Part shown: positions 21,217 to 30,149 of the stretch, in pieces | Numbering within the stretch: the first letter of the stretch is position 1 | Layout of the letters: each line of letters opens with the position of its first letter | Origin: Phytophthora colocasiae | Lineage: Eukaryota > Oomycota > Peronosporomycetes > Peronosporales > Peronosporaceae | Direction of reading: 5' to 3' | Assembly: GCA_018806915.1 (NCBI GenBank) | Contig: JAGKQI010000026.1 | Coordinates: forward strand, 248,001 to 312,000 | DNA length: 64,000 bases | Made by a program: the position numbers and the translations under genes | Notes under the pieces: generated by a model | Database searches by the model: none | Told to the model about the DNA's origin: nothing | What the model saw: only the letters and a program-made list of their open reading frames with translations

Positions 21217-22485
21217 ATGACGCTCGCCAATGCCGCTGAACCCGATTTCTTCTCGCTACACACACGCAGGCCGAAGACAATCGACGTGGAGATGCTGGAC
21301 TACGGCTTCGTGGAGCGCTGCACTGATCTGGACGAGCTCAAAGGTATCCTGGCGATGCTCCGGTCTGGCAAGGAAGGACGGTATCCGGAATTGGAGAAAG
21401 CCACGGAACACCGTATACTGGACGTGTTGCCAGAGAGCGAGAGAAAGAAAATATCACGCATGCGTTCAGGACCGAGCACTAATGAGCAAACCACGGAGAT
21501 CGATGATCTGGCGAATTGGGCAGCAGCGATGGACCTGAAGAACGACGCTCTGAATAGGCAAACACCCATCAAGCGAGAGTTACCACCTGTTCGAGGGAAA
21601 CAACCATCGGGGGATACGCAGTCAGAGCTTGTGCGAGCTCCAGCGAAATTTACAGATGCAGAGAAGCTGGAGGGAAAGACAAAGGCGATTCCAGCGTACG
21701 ATTTCCGATCGTGGGAAAAATATGATGCTGATAAAGCGCTAGAAGAGATCGACCAAGACAGTGAACGGGCACGACAGCAAGCGGTAAAACAGAGGGAAGA
21801 ACAGGAGAAGCGAATTGTGGCTCGAAAGAGAGAGCTGGAATCACTACCGAAGACAGTGGAGCTAGGGAATCTTCAACCAGAAACCCGAAAACTGTATGCA
21901 GGGTACGAGAAACAGAAAGGGAACGACTGTTTCAAGGCGAACGAGCTCGACGTGGCGCTGCTACACTACACGCGCAGTATGGCTTACGATGATACTGATG
22001 CCATCCTGTACGCTAATCGTGCGCTCGTGCATTTGCGAATGAAGAACTTCGCGGCTGCTGAAGATGATTCTTCACGAGCCATTCTGCTTGACCCGAGCTA
22101 CATGAAGGGATGGAGTCGTCGTGGTATGACGCGGTACCGTAGAGGTAGATATGCTGAGTCGGTAGAGGACTTCGAACAGGCACTACGGTTGGATCCTGGA
22201 AATCGAGAAGTTGCAAAATTGATGAAAGCTGCAAAACTCAAACATGAGGAAGTCAACGGCATATTCCCAAGCAATCAGACATCGCCTACCAGACACGACG
22301 CTGAAGTCGAAGTAGAAGAGAAACCTTTCAAGCGCTTTGAGATAATCGAGGACGATGAAGAGGAAGACGTGTCGATACATCACCATGTTTATCAGTGTAA
22401 AACCAGCCAGCATGCCCCCGAGAAGCCATTCACACGTTTTGAGATTATCGAAGAGGAAGGATCGGATGATGAGGACGATGATTAA
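21217..22485 (+). CDS. TPR co-chaperone, SPAG1/RPAP3-like
   Basis: A single exon of 422 residues. The N-terminus (VEMLDYGFVERCTDLDELKG, then MLRSGKEGRYPELEKATEHR) matches the SPAG1/dynein-assembly N-terminal pattern. A charged linker and three TPR repeats follow (KQKGNDCFKANELDVALLHY, then LYANRALVHLRMKNFAAAED, then GWSRRGMTRYRRGRYAESVE). The C-terminus is acidic and repeats the motif KPF(K/T)RFEIIE twice. SPAG1 works with Hsp70/Hsp90 in preassembly of axonemal dyneins, which suits a flagellate zoospore. RPAP3 is a close alternative. The start ATG at 21217 is 167 bp from the divergent WD40 gene. Confidence 0.85.
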   Translation: MTLANAAEPDFFSLHTRRPKTIDVEMLDYGFVERCTDLDELKGILAMLRSGKEGRYPELEKATEHRILDVLPESERKKISRMRSGPSTNEQTTEIDDLANWAAAMDLKNDALNRQTPIKRELPPVRGKQPSGDTQSELVRAPAKFTDAEKLEGKTKAIPAYDFRSWEKYDADKALEEIDQDSERARQQAVKQREEQEKRIVARKRELESLPKTVELGNLQPETRKLYAGYEKQKGNDCFKANELDVALLHYTRSMAYDDTDAILYANRALVHLRMKNFAAAEDDSSRAILLDPSYMKGWSRRGMTRYRRGRYAESVEDFEQALRLDPGNREVAKLMKAAKLKHEEVNGIFPSNQTSPTRHDAEVEVEEKPFKRFEIIEDDEEEDVSIHHHVYQCKTSQHAPEKPFTRFEIIEEEGSDDEDDD

Positions 22486-22610
22486 AAGCTAGAACGCTCA
22501 AGATATCAGAAACGCTTCGTACGTATCCGCGAAATGAAAGACCCCTGTATTACTTGCCAAACGAATACATGTAGATCTCCCACTACCTGTGTCGTATATA
22601 TTCCTGTCTT

Positions 22611-23108
22611 CTAATCCGTGTCCATGTCTACAGCCTGCTCTGTTTGCTGGCGCACGACACCGAGACCAGGCTTTGCCGTTGAAAGAAAGTAAGAACGGGT
22701 ATCACCGAACGACAGCACCGCCGCCTTTACGAGCATACCGGGTGAGAAGATCTCCTCCATCACAATCTTGTCGATGTCATGGTTCCGCACGTCCTCCAGT
22801 CGAATAGTGCCCGGGAAGGCTTCCTTCAGCACCGTCTCGCCCACACACATGATGTCCACCATCACTTGCCGAGACGTGATCTTCGCCACGCGGCAGATAA
22901 TAATGTCGCCAAGATGCAACACTTGCGCCGACGCCATCGTCTTGTTGGCGCGCGTCACTTCCACAACGTCCTCCGACATGCTCCACTTGCCACAAATAGA
23001 CGCGAAGATAGCTCCGTCGCGCATGTATGCTCCATTACCAGCCTTGAGCTTGCCATCCGCAGTGGCCAAGCGCTGTCCAGGCACTGCGACGTCTGCTGAG
23101 CTGCTCAT
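22611..23108 (-). CDS. CSL4: Exosome cap subunit CSL4 (EXOSC1)
   Basis: A single exon of 165 residues. It has an N-terminal ECR1-type segment (VAVPGQRLATADGKLKAGNG, then YMRDGAIFASICGK) and an S1 RNA-binding domain (LHLGDIIICRVAKITSRQVM, then VDIMCVGETVL). The C-terminal zinc-ribbon-like part (GDTRSYFLSTAKPGLGVV) matches eukaryotic CSL4. CSL4 caps the RNA exosome ring, which processes rRNA precursors and degrades RNA. Only 82 bp separate its start codon from that of POP5, another RNA-processing gene. Confidence 0.93.
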   Translation of the reverse strand: MSSSADVAVPGQRLATADGKLKAGNGAYMRDGAIFASICGKWSMSEDVVEVTRANKTMASAQVLHLGDIIICRVAKITSRQVMVDIMCVGETVLKEAFPGTIRLEDVRNHDIDKIVMEEIFSPGMLVKAAVLSFGDTRSYFLSTAKPGLGVVRQQTEQAVDMDTD

Positions 23109-23417
23109 GTCGAGTCAACTGTGTAAAAATGAGTGGCATAACCATTGGTAGAAAATCCGCTTAAAATAAAAAAATAAAACACTTGGAACCATGGTGCGTC
23201 TCAAGACACGCTACCTGGTGGTGGAGGCTACTGGTACCCGAAAGCTGGCGATCAAGAAGGAAGACATCGCAGCGTTGATCCGCGAGTCCATCACCAAGAG
23301 CTACGGGGATTTTGGCTCAGGATTGTCACAGTACGCGTTCCAAGGTGAGCACCAGAATATAACTGAAGTTCGACATTGACGTTTACTTCGTTTGCTGTGC
23401 AGTGTTGTATTACAATC

Positions 23418-23422
23418 CACAG
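23418..23422 (+). repeat. Target-site duplication (left), Copia in POP5
   Basis: CACAG directly before the left LTR. It is repeated exactly at 28178-28182 after the right LTR. Five-bp duplications are typical of Copia integration. Confidence 0.92.
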
Positions 23423-23551
23423 TGTTGGAAGTTACGTCGTAAGCGGTAGTGGATAAGGTACCTCGCGTGGGTTAATTCTGCGCAGCGAGACTGTACGGCA
23501 CTGATAGTAAATCACTTTTCCTTTTCCCTTCTAAAGCGTACACATTCAATA
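23423..23551 (+). repeat. Left LTR of the Copia element
   Basis: 129 bp, beginning TGTTGGAAGTTACG and ending CACATTCAATA. Identical to 28049-28177. Confidence 0.95.
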
Positions 23552-23564
23552 GGTTATGAGTTCC
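23552..23564 (+). promoter_or_regulatory. Primer-binding site, initiator-tRNA-Met half type
   Basis: GGTTATGAGTTCC abuts the left LTR. GGTTATGAG is complementary to the anticodon loop region (CUCAUAACC) of initiator tRNA-Met. Drosophila copia is known to prime from such an internally cleaved half-tRNA rather than from the tRNA 3' end. Confidence 0.6.
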
Positions 23565-23697
23565 AAGGACGCTGGCGAAGTATCGCACGACAGACACCTC
23601 CGCTACCTGCGAAGAGGTTGCGCCAGGTACTGGTGGCGGTGATCCTGCTGCCCACGAAAGGGGTAGCTCGCCTGATGAAGGAAAAGCCGCTCCCGGA

Positions 23698-24744
23698 ATG
23701 GAGGATATGATGGTGCTGCTGAGGCAGCTGACCACCAAGGTGAACATGCTGGAGAAGGCGGTCACGCCTCGGGGAGCGCCGGTGTCTCCTGACCAACCGC
23801 TGAGGCGAAGCGTCTTCCGTCAAGCGATTGAGGAGGGCAGGAGCCTCGGGATGCGGCGCAAATGCACGTTGACGAGCTTGGAGGTGGACATGTGGGCCTG
23901 GGGTCCAGACTCCTGGAGGATGGGCGCGTGCTGGCTATCTTGACCACGAAGTGGACCGCGGGTTCCACAGTACCAAGCGTACCGCCCGCCCCCCCGGTCA
24001 AGCACACGCGCAGCAGCAGCCACAGCAACAACATGCTGAGCCTGTCATGGCAGCTGAACCACGCGTCCCCTGCGAGAGAGGCTAAGCTAGCGCTACGCGC
24101 ATTCGACGGTAACGAGGTCTACAAAGGTCTAGGATCTGGCTTTGAACAGTGGGCATTACTGTTCATTGAGCAGGTTGAGATGGCCGAGATCGCCTACCGC
24201 TATCGCTGGACGGAACGGGCGAAGGTCAATAAGTTCGCAGAGCATCTGCGAGGCAAAGCTGAAAAGTACTTCCATCAACATGTGCAGCGGTGGTGGGCTA
24301 CCCAGCCAAATCTTTGGTTTGTGATGGAACAAATGAATGCGGCGTTCCGTGTGAACATCTCCAATCAGCAGGCGATGAGGATGTTTTCAGCCCGGAAGGA
24401 GAGCTCGCGTACATGGAATGACCGACCCTTCCTTTACCTGAATGCGCTAATGGGGCTACCAACGCGTCGCCGAGTTTGGTGCTGAAAACGTGGTGAAGTA
24501 CGCTGACCCGGATTTGAAGATCGCTATGATGGCGAAGTACGACCCTACGAGGCCAGACCCAATGCAACAGGCAAGTGAGCTTGTGGCGTGGGCTCAAGCA
24601 CTGAAGGACGAGGACAAGACGTTCAAAGGGATCAGGAAGGACACAGTCAGCACCGTCACAACTGGCAGGAAATGCTACAAGTGTGGCAATGTCGGCCACA
24701 TCCGGCGCGATTGTCTGAAAAGAGCACAAGAACGATGGTGGTGA
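23698..24744 (+). pseudogene. Copia gag, frameshifted
   Basis: Gag-like sequence spread over three frames. An N-terminal coiled-coil segment (MEDMMVLLRQLTTKVNMLEK) is followed after a frameshift by a gag core (FDGNEVYKGLGSGFEQWALL, then YFHQHVQRWWATQPNLWFVM). After another shift comes a CCHC zinc knuckle, CYKCGNVGHIRRDC. The order and knuckle are as expected for Copia gag. As it stands it cannot be made as one protein. Confidence 0.8.
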
Positions 24745-24769
24745 CGAGTAAGATCAAATGGTCTTTGAA

Positions 24770-26160
24770 TGTTCAGAACATGGCCTCAGGACTGACGACT
24801 GGATATTGGACAGTGGTGCAAGTCGTCATATGGTGAACGACAAGACGATGCTCAGGACGTCACGGAATGCCACGACGCGGAGGAGAGTTTCAGCCCGATG
24901 GCACAAAGCTTGAGGTGACGCTGAAGGAACAGCTGTGCTTAAAGCGATTGGACGGCGTCAGGCCGAGATCACACTGAGAACGTCTACTATGCACCTAAGC
25001 TAGCCAGGAACCTGATGTCGTACTGCTTGTTGCTGAAAATGGGCTGCAAGGTGGCTGATCACAATGGCTGTGTGGCAGTATTGAAGGCAACCCTACACGA
25101 GTGGTGTTCTACGCGGATATCAAGAGCAACGTACTGGTAGCAAGAGTGCAATGTGGTCGACGGCGCTCTGTGCAACAGATGAAAGAAGTTGTGATGAGCG
25201 CGGTGGTGGAGGAAGACCGCCATCTCACCTCTCGAATTGTTCAGAAGGATACTTTGGTCGGCTTTCACGAGAGGTTTGGACATCTTGCATTTGATACAAT
25301 CGATCAGGCGGATCGCGAAGACCCAGCCTCTGGGATTGAGATTACTAGCCACAAGCGGGTCAACTGTCGTGTATGTGCTGAAGGCAAGCAGACGCGTGCC
25401 CAACAGCCGACGAAAGACGCACTGGGAGCATGCTCCAGTTGATCGTGTGGGGGCGGTGATTTGCAGTGACTTGAAGGCCCTGTTACGCCCCGAGACCGAC
25501 GTGGAAATCGATGCGGTGAACTTCGTGGACCATAAGTCCAATTACTGCCGCGTGTTCTTGGCGAAGACGAAGGATCAGGCCGCCAAATACTTCGAACAAT
25601 TTCTGACCTGGTTCGAGAAGCAATTTGGGTGCAAGGTTCGTGTCCTACGTACTGACGGAGGTGCAGAATACAACAACGTGGACGAGTTTTGCAAGCAATC
25701 AGGAGTGGCCCGTCAGAAGAGCGAGGCAAGGAACCAAGCTGCCAACGGTAAAGCAGAGAGGATGCACCGAACGGTGATGAACATCGTGCGCTGCATGCTG
25801 TTTGCTTCCGAGTTGCCACTGACATTTTGGGGAGATGCGGCAGAATATGCGGTCTATGTATTGAACCGCAGTCCCACCCGTGCAAACGATGACCGAATGT
25901 CGCCGCTGGAGGTGCTCTCTGGACGTGCGCCAAGTTTTCAAGACATTGTGGTTTTTGGATCTGCTTGCGCTGTATTCGTTGACACTAGCAAGAAGAATCT
26001 GCAAAAGCGTTCTCAGCGTGGAGTTGTGATCGGAAAAAGCGACGAAACAAAGGGTATCAGTATACTTACCGGAGAGCAACAAGGTTGTGGTGACCCGCCA
26101 TGTAAAGGACATCGAGACGTTGGAAACAGGCTGACAGCGACCGCATTTCACAGCAACTAA
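24770..26160 (+). pseudogene. Copia protease and integrase region, frameshifted
   Basis: A protease motif WILDSGASRHMVND is readable near 24,805-24,845. Further on are a gag-pre-integrase zinc region (around 25,260-25,390, HERFGHLAFDTID) and an integrase core with the DDE residues in context: RTDGGAEYNN, and GKAERMHR for the Glu. The frame changes at least once between the protease and the zinc region, and again near 25,440. Confidence 0.8.
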
Positions 26161-26163
26161 TTC

Positions 26164-28020
26164 TTGAAGAACTTGCAGAAATGGCCAACGGTAGAACGAG
26201 TCCTGGCGCGAGCAATGTCACGGAAGACGTGGAAGAATGCGCCTGAAACTGGAAATTCTAAAGGAGAGACCAAGCCACGTCGGTCACAGCGCGTGAGGAA
26301 GAAATCTGTTCGACGCCGTGAAGCTGATGGAGATGACGACGGAGGGTCGGAAGGAGCACTGGTCTCAAGTGCTGTACATGTGGAAGATACTCATGCGGAT
26401 GATAAGGAGCCAGCAAATTTGCTGCTGCCAGACGTTGCGCGGAAAGTGAGAAATGGCGGGCCGCGGGCAGAAGAAATTGCTTCTCTGGAAGCGAACGACA
26501 CTTGGAAAGTTGTGAAGGTGTCTCCGGGTACCGCTCGACTACACTCGAAATGGGTATATAAGAAGAAACGGGATGGCAATGGCAAAATCCAGCGCTACAA
26601 AGCTCGACTCGTAGCATGCGGAAATGAGCAAGTGTTCGGTATTGACTACTTGTTCACATTTGCTGCGGTGATGGAACTGCCAAGTGGAAAAGCTGTGCTT
26701 GCACTTGCAAGAATCTGGCGCGTGCCAGCGAGGCACGGTGATGTGCCGAATGCGTTCGTGAAGGCATCGACGGAAGAAGGCTTAGAAATCTGCCTGTACA
26801 TTCCCGACGGAATGGAGTTTACGGCAGCTGAGCTAGCAGCTTTGGGTGTCAAAGACGTTAGTGAACTCGGCTTGTTGCTCGGAAGAAGCCTTTATGGGCT
26901 TAAGCAAGCTGGAAGGCTGTGGCGTAGTTACTGCACAAAACGCTTATTCAGGTCGGATTCAGGCAATGTTTGTCCGATTCATTGCGTCTATGTGAAGACT
27001 GACGTTGGTGGAATAACTGTTGTGGGGACATACGTTGACGATTTGCTGGTCACCGCTACTTCGGCGCCGCGCGTCGGCTCATTTTTTGCTGATATGGCAA
27101 TCCTGGAACTCAAGGACTTGGGACCAGCATCGATGTTCCTCGGGATGAGGATCAGCACGACGATGAGCGTGGATATACGATTGACCAAGAGCATGCCATC
27201 ACGGAAACGCTGATCGCGCATGGCTTAGAAAATGCCAACAGCGTTCGACTGCCTATCGCAGCGGGCGATCCACCCTTTGACGACGATGGGAAGTTACTGC
27301 CTATTAAGTCGGCTCCCGATGGCAAGAACCGACGGTGAAGGACTTTCAGGCCTTGGTTGAGTCTCCTGTGGATCGCACGTGGCACAAGACCTGACATTTC
27401 GTTTGCTGTTCACCGCGCGAGTCGAAAGACTCACGCTCCCACTGCTCAAGACTGGAAGCTAGCGAAGCGAATCGCACGGTATTTGAGTGGAACGCGTGGT
27501 TTGAAGTTGCGCCTGACGGATGATGTGCAAGATGGCGCGAAAGAAATTGTCCGTTTGTGTTGCTGGTCTGATGCAGACTTTGCTGGAGACGTGCAAGATC
27601 GCAAATCTGTCAGCGGCGTCATAGTCAAGTAAATGGAATGACGATAGATTGGGAGTGCAGGAAGCAAACCGCTGTCGTGCTGTCAACTGCAGAAGCGGAG
27701 TTTGTCGCAGCATCTGTTGGCGGCCAAAATGTGTTGGGTTTACGCGAGCTGTTCCGGAGAGATTGGCTTAAAGGTAAAGCTGCCAATCAGAGATGATGAT
27801 GGATAACCAGGCAGCGCTGAAACAGATCACCAACGAGGCAAGCTCGGGAGGGCCAAGCACGTGGATATCAAGGTCAAATTCTTGCGAGATTACGCTGAGC
27901 GAGGTGTCGTTCTGCCCACGTACGTCGGAACCGCCGATATGTTAGCGGACTTGCTGACGAAGGCTCTTCCAGGAGAACGAGTACTTCAACTACGAGAGAA
28001 GATCGGGTTAACTGGTGAGT
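26164..28020 (+). pseudogene. Copia reverse transcriptase and RNase H, frameshifted
   Basis: The reverse transcriptase is open from about 26,164 to 27,213. It contains WKVVKVSPGTARLHSKWVYK, LYGLKQAGRLWR and the catalytic YVDD in GTYVDDLLVTAT (27,031-27,042). A frameshift precedes the RNase H part, which includes the SLLWIARGTRPDISFAVHRA region and CCWSDADFAGDVQDRKSVSG, then after another shift the TAEAEFVAASV and HVDIKVKFLRD motifs. All expected blocks are present, but not in one frame. Confidence 0.85.
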
Positions 28021-28039
28021 GATAGAGCCTCACTGCGCA

Positions 28040-28048
28040 GGGAAGGAG
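28040..28048 (+). promoter_or_regulatory. Polypurine tract of the Copia element
   Basis: GGGAAGGAG directly before the right LTR, the usual position for the plus-strand primer. Confidence 0.8.
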
Positions 28049-28177
28049 TGTTGGAAGTTACGTCGTAAGCGGTAGTGGATAAGGTACCTCGCGTGGGTTA
28101 ATTCTGCGCAGCGAGACTGTACGGCACTGATAGTAAATCACTTTTCCTTTTCCCTTCTAAAGCGTACACATTCAATA
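28049..28177 (+). repeat. Right LTR of the Copia element
   Basis: 129 bp, identical to 23423-23551, followed by the second CACAG target duplication at 28178-28182. Confidence 0.95.
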
Positions 28178-28683
28178 CACAGACCAGACTCGCTGCCATT
28201 CGGTGCGCACGTGAAATGTGCAAAATGGTGGAGACGTCGTTGGTGTTTGTGACGGACTTACACAATCAAGACATCAACATTCGAGTGGCGCGCGTATGCG
28301 GTACGTCCAGTGCAGCCGCAATCGCCTTGCTCGTTGTATTTGCCGATCGTCTTTGTGTTTGAATTGTTAAGTGTATTGCTGTTTGACTCAGGCTCGAGTC
28401 GCACGTGTAGAGACCACCTGCTGAAGTTCTCGTTGGAACGTGCCACGGCGCTGGATCTGTACGCTGCACAGCCCAATTTTGATGAGGATGCGCGAGCTGA
28501 AATCGCGCTCATTGACCCGCAGTAACCACGCCGAGCTATTTAATGCTAGAACAACACTGTAGACGTGTCGACTCAACGATTTGCAAACTCATCTACTCTT
28601 TTCGCTGTATTACCTGCTGCTAGAAAGAAACCTGAGCAGGACGAGTCCACCTACCGTTGCACTTGCCTCTGTCTCCCGACTGT

Positions 28684-29251
28684 CTATTCGATGTTCTTAC
28701 CCGCCTTCTCGTACTCGGTCTCAATCAGGGAGCAGTGGTAATCCACCTCCTCGAAGATCTCACGCACGTTCTTCTCGGGCACCTCCATAACGTGCTTGCT
28801 GCCGTTGACTACGCCACGCAAGAGCACAATACACCGCAACAGTTAGACTACCATACACAAACGATTTTGTTGTAGCAGGTACTAAACATACTGAAGTCCA
28901 GTTGGATCGTGGGCAGCGTGCCCGTCACCGACGTCACCTGGTCAATCTCGGCCTTGGGGTTCACCTTACGCGTCTATCATCAACACACAAGTCCAGTTTG
29001 ATAAATCATTGCCTTCATTTAATAAATGCTATAGTTGATAACCACTTACCTTCTCAGCCGTCATCTGTCGATAGAATTCACTGAGAGAAATTCACACAAG
29101 ACAAGAGCCCAGCATCATTAACATTACTCTTAACGCAAGACATGGCCAGGAACAATAAAAGGACTCACCAGGCGCCAGTTGCCCTCCGGTCGAAGCTGGA
29201 GAAGGAGATTTTAGCTGACTTGAGGAAACGAACCACGTTGCGCGCCGCCAT
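28684..29251 (-). CDS. Mitochondrial ribosomal protein mL53
   Basis: Four exons, 29251-29169, 29080-29050, 28973-28892 and 28808-28684, encode 106 residues with consistent phases. The N-terminus MAARNVVRFLKSAKISFSSF matches the KxxVxFxPF-type start of mL53/MRPL44. The middle contains EFYRQMTAEK and KVNPKAEIDQVTSVTGTLPT, and the C-terminus reads NGSKHVMEVPEKNVREIFEE. mL53 is a thioredoxin-fold protein of the mitochondrial large ribosomal subunit. One exon is only 31 nt. The gene is divergent from SAP18, with 117 bp between start codons. Confidence 0.85.
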
Positions 29252-29368
29252 ATTCACTTGCCTATTGCCTGCTTGTTGGCCACCTCTCAATTAATGACTC
29301 TCAGTTAAGTACGTTATCGGGGGTTTTCACTAAGTACGACATCAGCGGATTTTCTGCTGTCGTCCGTC

Positions 29369-29981
29369 ATGCCTGAAGAGCGTGTGATCGACCGTGAGAA
29401 GCACTGCCCATTCCTGCTGCGTGTCTTCTTCAGTAGGGGCACTCACAACAGGTCCGACTGCTAAAGGGTTATTATTACGGACTGGATTGTGGTTGATCGC
29501 GAAGAACTGACTGTGACTGCAATGGAAATGTGTTGACACAGAGCGGATACATTCGAGAAGCTGGATGACAAACCCATCGCCAATGAATTGCACATTTACA
29601 CGTGGTAGGTTGTGCGGCAACTGCCTCAAGTTCCTGCGTTTCTTGCCTGAATGGATTATTGCGTGATACAGGCCAGACGCTACTCTGAGGGAGATCGCGG
29701 ACCTTGTGCAAGACTCGAATCCCGACGCCCAGAAGCCCAATAAGCGCCTTAGCATTAGCGTCGTGTCTGAGACAAGAGACGGAAGGTGAAGAAGAACTGC
29801 CCTATGTAGATGGCTGTGCTCCTGACTGACCCCAAGTCTTTCTTTCGTGTATTGCAGAGTGCTCATTCGGAAAGTGGGCAACGTGAATTGCAGTCATCGG
29901 CGAGGCGCCGACGACACCAAGACGCTTGCAAGTGTTCGATTCCATCCAGGTGACATGGTAGACATTGCGTTGGTTGATTGA
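29369..29981 (+). CDS. SAP18: SAP18 (Sin3/ASAP complex subunit)
   Basis: Four exons, 29369-29451, 29542-29604, 29672-29785 and 29858-29981, encode 127 residues with matching phases. The start MPEERVIDREKHCPFLLRVF is the SAP18 signature. The segments NELHIYTWPDATLREIADLV and VRFHPGDMVDIALVD follow the ubiquitin-like fold. SAP18 is part of the Sin3-HDAC corepressor and of the ASAP splicing/exon-junction complex. The human loop between HHRMDEF and the IYTW strand is replaced here by RADTFEKLDDKPIA. Confidence 0.92.
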
Positions 29982-30149
29982 ATAGTATACTGGTGTATAC
30001 CTAGCTAGATGCAAAAGTAATCTGAATGATGTTGAAGCGTCACACCTACCTGTATGGTCGCAAAATTCAGGCGTTGCTCCGTGCAACTTGCTTTGTGCTG
30101 CCGCCAAGTCTACGATCCTCGAACGCTAACGTGTTTTTAACTGGTAGCG

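Larger units (their letters stand above)
23423..28177 (+). mobile_element. Ty1/Copia LTR retrotransposon, 4.76 kb, in a POP5 exon
   Basis: A complete element flanked by CACAG duplications, with two 129-bp LTRs that I find identical base for base. The left LTR is followed at once by GGTTATGAG (primer site) and the right LTR is preceded by GGGAAGGAG (polypurine tract). The gene order gag, protease, integrase, reverse transcriptase, RNase H defines the Copia class. The coding region is broken by several frameshifts and stops despite the identical LTRs. The element lies in the same orientation as POP5. Confidence 0.95.
23191..28525 (+). pseudogene. POP5: POP5 (RNase P/MRP subunit) split by a Copia insertion
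   Basis: The exons are 23191-23344, then 23403-23422 continuing at 28183-28300 after the retrotransposon, then 28392-28525. With the element and one TSD copy removed, the frame is continuous for 141 residues and phases match at both introns (GTGAGC...TGCAG; GTACGT...CTCAG). The start MVRLKTRYLVVEATGTRKLA and the segments LYYNPQTRLAAIRCAREMC and SSRTCRDHLLKFSLERATAL match POP5, a core protein of RNase P (tRNA 5' maturation) and RNase MRP (rRNA processing). The insertion lies directly after the codons YYNPQ. As assembled, the allele cannot encode full-length POP5. Since POP5 is expected to be essential, an intact allele or copy should exist elsewhere. Confidence 0.9.
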
